Source of the DNA: Hyphomicrobium sp.
GTDB lineage: Bacteria; Pseudomonadota; Alphaproteobacteria; Rhizobiales; Hyphomicrobiaceae
NCBI GenBank assembly: GCA_022844105.1
Contig: JALHMJ010000009.1
Span: 2,148-58,485, forward strand
Direction: 5' to 3'
Length of the DNA stretch: 56,338 nt
Within the stretch, counting starts at the first letter, position 1; every line of letters begins with the position of its first letter. The position numbers and the translations under genes were made by a program. Positions 37,426-45,998 of this stretch are shown piece after piece. Below the pieces are notes generated by a model. The model saw only the letters and a program-made list of their open reading frames with translations, was not told the DNA's origin and searched no databases.

Positions 37426-38103
37426 ATGGATAACCTGACTGCCGTTTTCGATCTCGACGGAACCCTCGTCGATACCGCGCCCGATCTCGTCGGAGCGACG
37501 AACCACGCGCTGTCGGACATCGGCCTCGCACCAGTTGGGGCCAAACTCTTACGTCCCTGGATTTCGTTCGGCGCGCGGCGGATGATCGTCGAAGGGCTCA
37601 ATCATTCGGGCCAAGCGCTGCCGGACGCGGAAATCGACCGGCTGCTGGATCTTTTCCTTGTTTATTACGAGGGCAACATCGCCCGCGAGAGCCGGCCCTA
37701 TCCCGGTGTCGTGGCTGCCATCGAGGCCCTTGCGGCGGACGGGGCGAGGCTTGCCATCTGTACCAACAAGCGCGAGGGATTGTCGCGTTCGCTGCTGGCC
37801 GCACTCGACCTCGACCGCCACTTTCATGCTTTGGCCGGTCGCGACACATTCCCGGTCTGCAAACCGCATCCCGATCACTTGCTCGGAGCCGTGCGCATGG
37901 CTGGCGGCGATCCCCGGCGGGCTTTGATGGTCGGCGATAGTTGTGTGGACATTCAAACGGCCAAGGCGGCCGGCATCCCCGTCATCGCGGTCAGCTTTGG
38001 CTATACCGACGTCCCCGTCAGCCAATTGTCACCGGACCGCATCATCGACCATTTCGATGCGCTCATGCCGGCGATCCGCGACCTTCGCGACCTGCCGGGC
38101 TGA
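37426..38103 (+). CDS. gph: Phosphoglycolate phosphatase (HAD family)
   Basis: Hydrolyses 2-phosphoglycolate formed by DNA repair or oxygenation reactions. 225 residues. HAD motif I FDLDGTLVDTAPDL (Asp nucleophile), a cap with a Gph-like NHAL...RPWISFGARRMI segment, motif II ICTNK, motif III Lys in KPHPDHLLGA, and motif IV MVGDSCVDIQTAKAAGIP. Other HAD phosphatases cannot be excluded, but overall form fits Gph. It is divergent from rpiA; topA follows on the same strand after about 200 bases. Confidence 0.88.
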   Translation: MDNLTAVFDLDGTLVDTAPDLVGATNHALSDIGLAPVGAKLLRPWISFGARRMIVEGLNHSGQALPDAEIDRLLDLFLVYYEGNIARESRPYPGVVAAIEALAADGARLAICTNKREGLSRSLLAALDLDRHFHALAGRDTFPVCKPHPDHLLGAVRMAGGDPRRALMVGDSCVDIQTAKAAGIPVIAVSFGYTDVPVSQLSPDRIIDHFDALMPAIRDLRDLPG

Positions 38104-38188
38104 AAATTGCGCGTCTCCTCCGTAACTTAGGGAGCGTGTCCGGTACTCGTCAGCGCCCCACTTCAGGGTAAAGGCGCGGGGCCGCGGT

Positions 38189-38218
38189 TTGACAGGCGGG
38201 TCGCGATCTCCCATGTAT
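38189..38218 (+). promoter_or_regulatory. Candidate topA promoter
   Basis: A perfect -35 TTGACA (38189-38194) is followed 17-18 bases later by CATGTAT (38212-38218), a weak -10. It lies about 80 bases before the topA start in an otherwise empty 197-base gap after gph. Confidence 0.4.
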
Positions 38219-38300
38219 CGCGCCCCGAAGTCGGCACGTTTTTGCAATCTGTAATTGTCCCGGCTTCCGTCCGCGCACCGCATTTCACAGAAAGCACGGC

Positions 38301-41021
38301 ATGAACGTCCTGATCGTCGAGTCGGCTGCCAAGGCCAAGACCATCAAGAAGTACCTCGGCGCGAACTATAAGGTGATCGCGTCGTACGGGCACGTGCGCG
38401 ATCTGCCCGCCAAGGACGGCGCGGTGGAGCCTGACCAAGACTTCAAGATGCACTGGGACATGGACGACAGCCGCGGCCGCAAGGTGATGAAAGAGATCGC
38501 CGACGCGGTGAAAGATGCGGACAAACTGATCCTGGCGACCGACCCCGATCGCGAAGGCGAGGCGATTTCCTGGCACATCCTGGAAGTGCTTGGCGCCAAG
38601 AAGGCCCTGAAAAAGGGTATGGAAATCGAGCGCGTCGCCTTTAACGCGGTAACGAAGCCCGCCATTCTGGCCGCTCTCAGCGAACCCCGGCACATCGACG
38701 AGCCGCTGGTTTCGGCCTACCTCGCCCGCCGTGCGCTGGATTATCTCGTCGGTTTCACGCTGTCGCCGGTGCTGTGGCGCAAATTGCCGGGAGCCCGCTC
38801 GGCTGGCCGCGTTCAGTCAGTAGCGCTGCGTCTCGTCTGCGACCGGGAAGCTGAAATCGAAGCGTTCCGTACTGATGAGTACTGGACCATCGAAGCGACG
38901 ATGACGACGGCGAAGGGCGAGGCGTTCCCGGCCCGGGTCGCCGCGATCAACGGCACGACGCTGAAAAAACTCGACATCAAGGACGAGACGAACGCCAAGG
39001 CCATCGTCGCGGCGATCGAAAAGGGCCAGTTCACGGTTTCGCGCCTGGAAAAGAAAGCGGCCAAGCGCAACCCCTATCCGCCGTTCATGACCTCGACGCT
39101 GCAAATGGATGCCTCGCGCAAGCTGGGCTATTCGGCCAAGCAAACGATGCAAATCGCCCAGCGCCTTTACGAAGGTGTCGATATCGGCGGCGAGACCACC
39201 GGTCTCATCACGTACATGCGAACCGACGCTGTGACGATCATTCCGGAAGCGGTCAACGCCATCCGCGGGATGATCGCGCGCGAGTTTTCGCAGAAATATG
39301 TGGCGCCGTTCATCCGCGAATACAAATCGAAGGCGAAGAACGCGCAGGAGGCTCACGAAGCCATCCGGCCAACAGACCCCGCCCGGCGGCCGAAAGATGT
39401 CGCGCGTTATCTCGACCGCGATCAGGCGGCTCTTTATGAGCTGATCTGGCGCCGCACGCTGGCGAGCCAGATGGCGTCGGCCGAGCTGGAACAGACGAGC
39501 GCCGACATCGACGTGAAGGGCCGTGACGGCAAGGCATACATGCTGCGCGCCACCGGCTCGATCATCAACTTCGACGGCTTTCTCAAAGTGTATGAGGAAG
39601 GCCGCGACGACCGGGTGCGCGTCGTCGAAAAAGGTAAGGACGACGCGGACGACGATGCCGACAGCCGCCGCTTGCCGGGGCTCGCGGAAGGCGATCGCGT
39701 CACGGACAAGGACGTTGCCGCCGAGCAGCATTTCACGCAGCCGCCACCGCGCTATTCGGAGGCGACACTGGTCAAGCGCATGGAAGAGCTGGGCATCGGA
39801 CGGCCCTCGACCTACGCCTCGACAATGGCGACGCTCGTCGACCGCGGCTATACCCGAATTGACAAAAAGCGGCTCGTTCCGGAGGACAAGGGGCGGCTCG
39901 TGACGGCCTTCCTGGAGAGTTTTTTCAAGAAGTATGTCGAGTTCGACTACACCGCCGGGCTTGAAGAGAAACTCGATCTCATCTCGGACAACAAACTCGA
40001 CTGGAAAGAAATGCTGCGCGAGTTCTGGCGGGACTTCACGGGTGCCGTCGCCGAGATCAAGGACCTGCGCGTCGGCGACGTCTTAGAAGCACTGAATGAA
40101 ATGCTTGGTCCGCACGTCTTCCCCGATAAGGGCGACGGGTCGGACCCGCGCCAGTGTCCAAAGTGCGGCACAGGCCGGCTGTCGCTGAAAATCTCGGGCA
40201 AGAACGGCGCGTTCATCGGGTGCGGGAACTACCCCGATTGCAATTTCACGCGTCAGCTTACGACCAGCGGCGAAGGTGGGGCGGGCGACGAGCGCGAATT
40301 GGGTTTTGATCCAGATACCGGGCTACCGGTGTTCGTCAAGAACGGGCGCTTCGGCACGTATCTACAGATCGGGGAAGGCTCGAAGGAAGAAAAGCCGAAG
40401 CGCTCTTCGATCCCCAAAGGCATCGACGCGGCCACCATCGATCTGGAAAAAGCATTGCAGTTGCTGTCGCTGCCGCGTGAGGTCGGGATGCACCCGGAGA
40501 CCGGGACAGCGATCATGGCGGGCCTCGGCCGCTTCGGCCCGTTCATCCTGCACGACGGCACCTACGCCAACGTGGCAACGATTGAGGACGTCTTCACGAT
40601 CGGCGTCAACCGCGCCGTGACGGTGCTGGCCGACAAGCGGGCCGGCAAAGGCGCGGGAGGACGCTTTGGCCGCGGAGCCGCGCAGCGAACCGTCCTCAAG
40701 GATCTGGGAGAACATCCCACGGAAGGCGGCAAGATCGAAGTGCTGGACGGCAAGTACGGTCCCTACGTCAGCCACAACAAGGTCAATGCCACGGTGCCCA
40801 AGGGTACCGAGCCGGCAAACTTGACCGTTGAAGACGCGGTGCGTTTGCTGGAAGAGCGCATTGCCAAGGGCGGGGGCAAAAAGCCCGCACGTAAGGCCGC
40901 GCCCAAGACTGCGGCCAAAAAGTCAGCCAAACCCGCGGCCGGCGCCAATGTTGCAGCGAAAAAGCCCGCAGCCAAGAAGCCTGCCGCGAAGAAGAGCAAG
41001 GCGAAGGCCGGTGTAAGTTGA
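38301..41021 (+). CDS. topA: DNA topoisomerase I
   Basis: A type IA topoisomerase that relaxes negative supercoils. 906 residues. Toprim domain: VESAAKAKTIKKYLG (Glu7) and DPDREGEAISWH (81-92). The catalytic Tyr is Y305 in TGLITYMRTDA. PGARSAGRVQSVALRL and GIGRPSTYASTM are also conserved. One CPKC...CGNYPDC zinc ribbon lies near residues 618-645, followed by two TOPRIM C-terminal repeat segments (GRFGPFI and GKYGPYV types). The last 50 residues are an Ala/Lys/Pro-rich, histone H1-like tail, probably for non-specific DNA contact. Palindromic repeats follow directly. Confidence 0.97.
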   Translation: MNVLIVESAAKAKTIKKYLGANYKVIASYGHVRDLPAKDGAVEPDQDFKMHWDMDDSRGRKVMKEIADAVKDADKLILATDPDREGEAISWHILEVLGAKKALKKGMEIERVAFNAVTKPAILAALSEPRHIDEPLVSAYLARRALDYLVGFTLSPVLWRKLPGARSAGRVQSVALRLVCDREAEIEAFRTDEYWTIEATMTTAKGEAFPARVAAINGTTLKKLDIKDETNAKAIVAAIEKGQFTVSRLEKKAAKRNPYPPFMTSTLQMDASRKLGYSAKQTMQIAQRLYEGVDIGGETTGLITYMRTDAVTIIPEAVNAIRGMIAREFSQKYVAPFIREYKSKAKNAQEAHEAIRPTDPARRPKDVARYLDRDQAALYELIWRRTLASQMASAELEQTSADIDVKGRDGKAYMLRATGSIINFDGFLKVYEEGRDDRVRVVEKGKDDADDDADSRRLPGLAEGDRVTDKDVAAEQHFTQPPPRYSEATLVKRMEELGIGRPSTYASTMATLVDRGYTRIDKKRLVPEDKGRLVTAFLESFFKKYVEFDYTAGLEEKLDLISDNKLDWKEMLREFWRDFTGAVAEIKDLRVGDVLEALNEMLGPHVFPDKGDGSDPRQCPKCGTGRLSLKISGKNGAFIGCGNYPDCNFTRQLTTSGEGGAGDERELGFDPDTGLPVFVKNGRFGTYLQIGEGSKEEKPKRSSIPKGIDAATIDLEKALQLLSLPREVGMHPETGTAIMAGLGRFGPFILHDGTYANVATIEDVFTIGVNRAVTVLADKRAGKGAGGRFGRGAAQRTVLKDLGEHPTEGGKIEVLDGKYGPYVSHNKVNATVPKGTEPANLTVEDAVRLLEERIAKGGGKKPARKAAPKTAAKKSAKPAAGANVAAKKPAAKKPAAKKSKAKAGVS

Positions 41022-41034
41022 TTGGGGGGAACCC

Positions 41035-41126
41035 GGGGTCAGGGGAACCCGGGGTCAGACCCCTCAAAAGGGGGAACCCGGGGTCAGACCCCCCAAAACC
41101 GAACGCTCCAAAAGGGGTCTGACCCC
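41035..41126. repeat. GGGGTCAGACCCC repeat cluster, locus 3
   Basis: GGGGTCAGACCCC occurs at 41051-41063 and 41080-41092, and its reverse complement at 41114-41126. A truncated copy lies near 41035-41045. Copies are joined by GGGGAACCC units. The cluster starts about 14 bases after the topA stop. The same 13-mer pair marks loci at 1971 and 23591. Confidence 0.8.
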
Positions 41127-41137
41127 GAACGCTGCCT

Positions 41138-41255
41138 TTGATTGGTGGCGCCGTGCGACTCCGCTGACGCGGAGCCGGCCGCACGGCGCGGGACGTTTCT
41201 TGATTGGTGGCGCCGTGCGACTCCGCTGACGCGGAGCCGGCAGCACGGCGCGGGA
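41138..41255. repeat. Tandem pair of 56-bp palindromic units
   Basis: Two 56-base units (41138-41193 and 41200-41255) differ at one position (C to A) and repeat with a 62-base period. Each folds into a hairpin: GCGCCGTGC pairs with GCACGGCGC outside, and CTCCGC with GCGGAG inside around a TGAC loop. This is typical of REP/REPIN-like extragenic palindromes. I see no other copy in the window. Confidence 0.85.
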
Positions 41256-41384
41256 GCATGTGGAAAAGAGGCACTTGCATCTCGCTAGGCCGCAGAAGAA
41301 TCAGGCACAATATGCCATGCCCCTGTGCGTGATCGCGCGCCTTCGCTGCGCTCCGCTCATTTGGCTCAAGCCAGGTGCAACGAG

Positions 41385-42119
41385 ATGACCGTGCCGATGC
41401 CGTACATTCCACCTAACGTTTATCTGCTTGCCGACAACCTCGACGCCGCTTTAGCGGCAGGGGAGGATATGTCGAAACCGGTTCTCATATGGGAAACGGG
41501 CGCGGGGCGCGACGGGCACGATATCGCTGATGCGCGGGCCGAGCAGCGCGCCATACTCGAAACCGTTCGCTCGCTGGAGCAGTTGCTCGTCGCAAGAGTG
41601 CTGAAATCGCGCGAGCGGTCGGAAGAAATCGCCAAGCGCGATCCGCGTTTTGCCACCATCGCCCGGCTCTACAATGCCGGCACGGCCATCTTGATCGAAG
41701 CCGTCGCTGATTTTGGCGACCCCTCCGCCGTCAATTTCGAAAGCGGGCGGGGGGCCGTCGCTTTTCTGCGGTCTCGCGGCCTCATCGCCGAGGACGCCGC
41801 CGGCCCACACGAAGGGCAAGCCATAAACTTCAGCGATGACTTCCTGGTGGCCGGCCGGATTCGCGTCGGCACGCTGCTCGATCTGGTTGCGATGTACCTC
41901 GACACGCTCGAAACGCACTTCGATCTGTTCAGCGACATCATTGTCGAACCGGATTTGTTGCCGTACGAAATTGACCCTGACGCCGCGCCCATTTCGACGG
42001 CCGCAGCAAAATCGGCAACCAGCGAAGCTGATAACGAGATGACCAGTGACGACGAAGTCGATTCCTTGCGCGAGGCTCTCCTCGCGGTGCGCAGCAGTAT
42101 GGCCCTAGACCAGCGCTGA
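41385..42119 (+). CDS. Cytoplasmic protein of unknown function
   Basis: A 244-residue soluble, acidic and mostly helical protein with no signal peptide or membrane span. A distinctive patch is MPYIPPNVYLLADNLDAALAAGEDM at the start, then an Arg/Glu-rich helical region (residues 55-90) and VGTLLDLVAMYLDTLETHFDLFS (about 165-187). The last 45 residues are Ser/Asp-rich. I recognise no family. AGGTG lies seven bases before the ATG at 41385; another ATG four codons on is possible. The final 15 bases overlap the end of the convergent RlpA-like gene. Confidence 0.6.
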   Translation: MTVPMPYIPPNVYLLADNLDAALAAGEDMSKPVLIWETGAGRDGHDIADARAEQRAILETVRSLEQLLVARVLKSRERSEEIAKRDPRFATIARLYNAGTAILIEAVADFGDPSAVNFESGRGAVAFLRSRGLIAEDAAGPHEGQAINFSDDFLVAGRIRVGTLLDLVAMYLDTLETHFDLFSDIIVEPDLLPYEIDPDAAPISTAAAKSATSEADNEMTSDDEVDSLREALLAVRSSMALDQR

Positions 42120-43595
42120 GGGGTGAACCCGAAAACGAGGCGCGCTCGGACGACTGTCGTCATTGCGCCATTCACCGGCTGGAACCGGCGGGAACGGCAA
42201 GGTCAGAGCCGGGCGCCGATGCAGTTCATCCCCAATCGCTGATGATTGCCATCCGCCACCCTTGCGTAGGGAGGCGGATTTACGCCCTTTACCGGCCAGA
42301 GCTTGCTTGGAGGGTGCCGCGCCCTCGGACTGCGACCCGCTGAGGCCAGTTCCGGCGCCGTTGGCGCGCGCGACTTTGCGCGTGGATTTCGCGGCGGCCG
42401 GTGTCGTCGCAATATGGCGATGGCGGTCCTCGGCATAGGTCGTGAAACCGGCGCGGAACTCCTGCGACGGCGCCACTTTAATCGCCGCCTGCTTGACCGC
42501 GGGGCGCTTGACGGTATCCGCCGCGACTTTCACGGTCGTCGATTTAGCAGGCGATTTGCGAACCGTTCGCGTTCGCCGAGCGGGCGGCGGGGGTGGAGCG
42601 ACGACAGAGGTCACCAATTCGGCGATCACTGTCAGCGGATCTGACGCGAGGGGCTTCACCTCGACTGCACGCACGCGGATGCGCTGCGGTCGGGCGACCG
42701 GGGTTGGCGTGACGCGCAGCGTCACGGCTTCGATGTCTACGTTGGCCGGCTGCGCGGGTGCTATGTCCGTTGCGGGCAGCAGGGACGCCAGGACAGTCTT
42801 ATGCTCGATCGTCGACTGAGCGATGAGCGCTTTTGCCAAAGCACCGTTGGGCAACGTCAAACGCGGCACGAGCGGGGTCGTGTAGGCCGACGCGAGGTCG
42901 ATCGCCGGATCGCCGCCAGCCGCCGGCGGGGCGAGACCTGCGAGCGCGACCGTATTTCCCTTGCTCTCAGCTACCATGATCGACATGGCGGCATGTGCAG
43001 CATCGAGACTTGCAAACTGGCCGATCGGACCTGGGACGGGATCGTACCTTCGATTTTTTGAATAGCGCGCCTCGGTCGGCGTGGGAGCCTTCAAAACCCG
43101 CAGCGAGACTTCGCCCACACCGGCAATGCCGAGCTTGCGCGCAGCGCCGCGCGATAGATCAAGTTTGCGATTGCGCCAGTAAGGACCGGCGTTGTTGATG
43201 CGCAAGATCACAGCCTCGCGCGATGACTTCGACCAGACAAGTGCGATGGTGCCGTCGGGAAGTTCCGGGCTGGCGGCATTGTCGGCGCGTTCGGGCGCGA
43301 AGCGTTCGCCGGAGGATGTCAGTCCGCACGGATTGAAGCGGTCTTTCGTGCAGCTGTCGTAGTGGGACGCCACGACTTTCATATCGCGGCCGACGAGCGC
43401 TTGCGTTTCGGCAATCGTCTTCACTCGGTGACATGTCTTGTAGAAGCAGTAGGTCCGACCCGGACCCTTGGCTTCGGCGCCGGGAGCAAACGCAAACGAT
43501 GTTGTCAGCGCGGTTCCGGCCAGCGCTGCATACGAGGCGAACGCCCGCGCGGCGGATCGGCGTCCGACGGACGCCGCCAAATTCGTTCCAAACAT
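42105..43595 (-). CDS. RlpA-like double-psi beta-barrel exported protein
   Basis: A 496-residue exported protein. After a signal peptide (YAALAGTALTTSFAFAPGAEA) comes a Cys-containing spacer (YCFYKTCHRVKT). An RlpA-like barrel follows (about 70-165): VASHYDSCTKDRFNPCGLTSSGERF, then VILRINNAGPYWRNRKLDLSRGAARKLGI. RlpA proteins act on or bind septal peptidoglycan. In the second motif the common RIND.GP reads RINNAGP: the Asp of the catalytic-type His/Asp pair is Asn here, so lytic activity is doubtful. A long Pro/Ala/Lys-rich tail without an evident SPOR domain follows. GGGAG lies seven bases before the ATG at 43595. Its end overlaps the convergent gene. Confidence 0.8.
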   Translation of the reverse strand: MFGTNLAASVGRRSAARAFASYAALAGTALTTSFAFAPGAEAKGPGRTYCFYKTCHRVKTIAETQALVGRDMKVVASHYDSCTKDRFNPCGLTSSGERFAPERADNAASPELPDGTIALVWSKSSREAVILRINNAGPYWRNRKLDLSRGAARKLGIAGVGEVSLRVLKAPTPTEARYSKNRRYDPVPGPIGQFASLDAAHAAMSIMVAESKGNTVALAGLAPPAAGGDPAIDLASAYTTPLVPRLTLPNGALAKALIAQSTIEHKTVLASLLPATDIAPAQPANVDIEAVTLRVTPTPVARPQRIRVRAVEVKPLASDPLTVIAELVTSVVAPPPPPARRTRTVRKSPAKSTTVKVAADTVKRPAVKQAAIKVAPSQEFRAGFTTYAEDRHRHIATTPAAAKSTRKVARANGAGTGLSGSQSEGAAPSKQALAGKGRKSASLRKGGGWQSSAIGDELHRRPALTLPFPPVPAGEWRNDDSRPSAPRFRVHPSALV

Positions 43596-43776
43596 CGGGG
43601 TACTCCCACCCGTTGAACCAAAACACCGGCCATGAGCGCCCCGCTCGCTCAACCGTTAACCGTTGCTGCGGTGCAAAAGAGCAAACAAGTCTCGTGCCCG
43701 CGAGTTCTCAAGTCGTCGCAGCGCAGAGCTGACGAACGACGTTCAATTATTGGGAGGGAATTTATTTAACGCTCTG

Positions 43777-44532
43777 TTATGTAACGACGAAACTGAACCC
43801 ATACTCGGACAGTTTGGCGGTCAAAGTGTTGTATGCGGATGACAGTGCGACGGGGTCTGTCGAGCGAAGCACGAGGTCGGTCGCGTACTGCCCATCCTTG
43901 AATGCGGGATAACTGCCCATCGCGACTTGAGGCCATTGCGACTGATGCGCCGCGAACAATTCGGCAATCTCGCCTTCCGCATGTGAAACGACGATGGACG
44001 CCGACACCACTTTAGCGCCGGTCTGCAGGACGGCGGTGGCTGAGTGCAGCATCGATTCCATAATTGACGGCACACCAGCCATGACGATGACATTGCCGAT
44101 GCGAAATCCGGGCGCGACGGAGACCTCATTGACAATGAGATCGGCACCGGCCGGGATGCGCGCCATGCGCAGGCGGGCCGCGTTGAGTTCGATGCCACGT
44201 TTCTCGTAGGCCGGCCTCATGATCGCCACTGCACGCGGATCGACGTCGATCGAAACTGCAAAGGCCTTGGCGATTGCATCGGCCGTGATGTCATCGTGCG
44301 TGGGGCCAATGCCGCCGGTGGTGAAAACATACGTGTAGCGGTGCCGCAACGCATTGACCGCCTCAATGATCGAGGGTTCAACATCGGCCACCACGCGCAC
44401 TTCGCGTAAAGCGATACCGATTGCGGTCAGGTGGTCGGCAATGGTGCCGATGTTCTTGTCCTTGGTCCGTCCGGACAGGATTTCGTCACCGATGACGAGC
44501 AGGCCGGCGGTGACGCTGGGATCGAGGGTCAC
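43777..44532 (-). CDS. Molybdopterin-binding/CinA N-terminal domain protein
   Basis: A 251-residue cytoplasmic protein of the MoCF_biosynth fold: AGLLVIGDEILSGRTKDKN at the start, then FTTGGIGPTHDDITADAIAKAF, the ligand-binding loop, and VIVMAGVPSIMESM. It corresponds to the N-terminal part of CinA (COG1058) without the C-terminal amidohydrolase domain. Stand-alone forms are common; in CinA this region is tied to ADP-ribose or NAD pyrophosphatase activity, so nucleotide clean-up is possible. The start is a GTG at 44532 with a weak AAAG upstream. It is divergent from sfsA, 108 bases apart. Confidence 0.88.
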   Translation of the reverse strand: MTLDPSVTAGLLVIGDEILSGRTKDKNIGTIADHLTAIGIALREVRVVADVEPSIIEAVNALRHRYTYVFTTGGIGPTHDDITADAIAKAFAVSIDVDPRAVAIMRPAYEKRGIELNAARLRMARIPAGADLIVNEVSVAPGFRIGNVIVMAGVPSIMESMLHSATAVLQTGAKVVSASIVVSHAEGEIAELFAAHQSQWPQVAMGSYPAFKDGQYATDLVLRSTDPVALSSAYNTLTAKLSEYGFSFVVT

Positions 44533-44640
44533 GATCGGGTTACTTTCTATTTGAGACTTGCGGCGCCGGATTCTAGCACCGACGGCGGGGCGCTGATAAC
44601 CGGCTTGCAGGCCGCACCCCGGCGCCAGTATTGCTACGCC

Positions 44641-45354
44641 ATGCAGTTCAAAACCCCTCTCCTGCGTGGCCGGCTGGTCAAGCGCTACAAGCGGTTTCTT
44701 GCCGACGTGGTTCTCGACGACGGGCGAGAAATTACGGCCACCTGCCCCAATACAGGGTCCATGATGGGCCTTGCCGAGCCGGGTCTGCCCATTTGGCTAT
44801 CGCAGAGCGCCAGCCCGACGCGAAAATATGCCCATACCTGGGAACTGGTCGAACTCGGCACGGGCACATCGCGCACGTTCGTCGGCATCAATACCAGCCA
44901 TCCCAATGGCATCGTGTCGGAGGCCATCGCTGAGGGTTTCGTGCAACCGCTGGCCGGCTATGCCTCGTTGCGCCGCGAAGTCAAATACGGCCAGTCGAGC
45001 CGGATAGACATTCTACTCGAAGATCCGATTAAGGGTTGCGCCTACGTCGAGATCAAGAACGTCCACCTGCTGCGCCAGCCGGGCTTGGCGGAGTTTCCCG
45101 ACAGCCGCACTGAGCGCGGCGTCAAGCATCTGGCGGAATTGACCGATATGCGGCGCGCGGGACACCGCGCCGTCATGGTCTATCTCATTCAGCGCGGCGA
45201 CGCATTGCGGTTTCAGACGGCGCGGGACATCGACCCGAAGTATGCCGACGCCTTGGCATCCGCCCGGGCCGCGGGGGTCGAAGCCTACGCCATCAGGTGC
45301 CGAATCACGCCGGAAGCCATTGCCGTGGATAGCCTTCTCGACGGCGTTGGATGA
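44641..45354 (+). CDS. sfsA: SfsA family protein
   Basis: A 237-residue protein of the SfsA family, described as a sugar-fermentation regulator in E. coli; its structure resembles OB-fold DNA-binding and nuclease-like proteins, and its biochemical role is unsettled. Visible conserved segments: LLRGRLVKRYKRFLADV, TATCPNTGSMMGL, VGINTSHPNGIVSEAI, EVKYGQSSRIDILLED, YVEIKNVHLL, and FPDSRTERGVKHLAELTDM. The open frame runs upstream by 70 codons, but conservation starts at the ATG at 44641. It is upstream of the msrB-msrA pair on the same strand, 128 bases away. Confidence 0.93.
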   Translation: MQFKTPLLRGRLVKRYKRFLADVVLDDGREITATCPNTGSMMGLAEPGLPIWLSQSASPTRKYAHTWELVELGTGTSRTFVGINTSHPNGIVSEAIAEGFVQPLAGYASLRREVKYGQSSRIDILLEDPIKGCAYVEIKNVHLLRQPGLAEFPDSRTERGVKHLAELTDMRRAGHRAVMVYLIQRGDALRFQTARDIDPKYADALASARAAGVEAYAIRCRITPEAIAVDSLLDGVG

Positions 45355-45482
45355 ACTTCGTGTCATGAGGCCCGTGCGGCTGAAACCTGCAATCGGACGA
45401 TGCCGTATAGAGTTTATCGCAATCGATGGGGCCTGCGTTCCGGACACCGTCCGGACCGGGCCTCAAGACAAGGAACCGTCTC

Positions 45483-45974
45483 ATGCTCGACCGTCGTAAG
45501 TTCACCATTGCTGGGCTGGGTCTTGCCGCAGCCGGCCTGACGCGCCACACCTCTCCGGCCAGCGCAGCCGACCAGGAGTTTCCCGTGACCAAGACAGACG
45601 AAGAATGGCAGAAGATCCTGACCAAGGATCAGTATTACGTGCTGCGCCGGCATGGAACCGAGCGCGCCGGCACAAGCCCGCTCGACAAGACGTATGCTCC
45701 GGGCACCTATCACTGCGCGGGTTGCGACCAGGCGGTGTTTACATCCGAGGCCAAATTCGACAGCGGCACCGGCTGGCCCAGCTTCTTCCAGCCGATCGAT
45801 AAGGCGACCGGATCTTCGACCGACTGGAAGATGATCTATCCGCGCACGGAAGTGCACTGCTCGAACTGCGGTGGCCATCTGGGACACGTCTTCGAAGATG
45901 GCCCGGCGCCGACGGGTAAGCGCTATTGCATGAACGGCGTCGCAATGAAGTTCGTGCCCAAGTCTGGCGTTTAA
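45483..45974 (+). CDS. msrB: Peptide-methionine (R)-S-oxide reductase, Tat-exported
   Basis: Reduces the R epimer of methionine sulfoxide in proteins. 163 residues. The N-terminus MLDRRKFTIAGLGLAAAG carries a twin-Arg signal, so export in folded form to the periplasm is predicted. The MsrB domain (about 34-158) has zinc Cys pairs CAGC (78, 81) and CSNC (126, 129), GTGWPSF, GHVFEDGPAPTGKRYC and the catalytic Cys149 in RYCMNG. AAGGA lies eight bases before the ATG at 45483. msrA follows after 24 bases, also with an export signal, so the two probably form a periplasmic repair pair. Confidence 0.93.
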   Translation: MLDRRKFTIAGLGLAAAGLTRHTSPASAADQEFPVTKTDEEWQKILTKDQYYVLRRHGTERAGTSPLDKTYAPGTYHCAGCDQAVFTSEAKFDSGTGWPSFFQPIDKATGSSTDWKMIYPRTEVHCSNCGGHLGHVFEDGPAPTGKRYCMNGVAMKFVPKSGV

Positions 45975-45998
45975 CAATCTCATCAAAGGAATAGCGCC

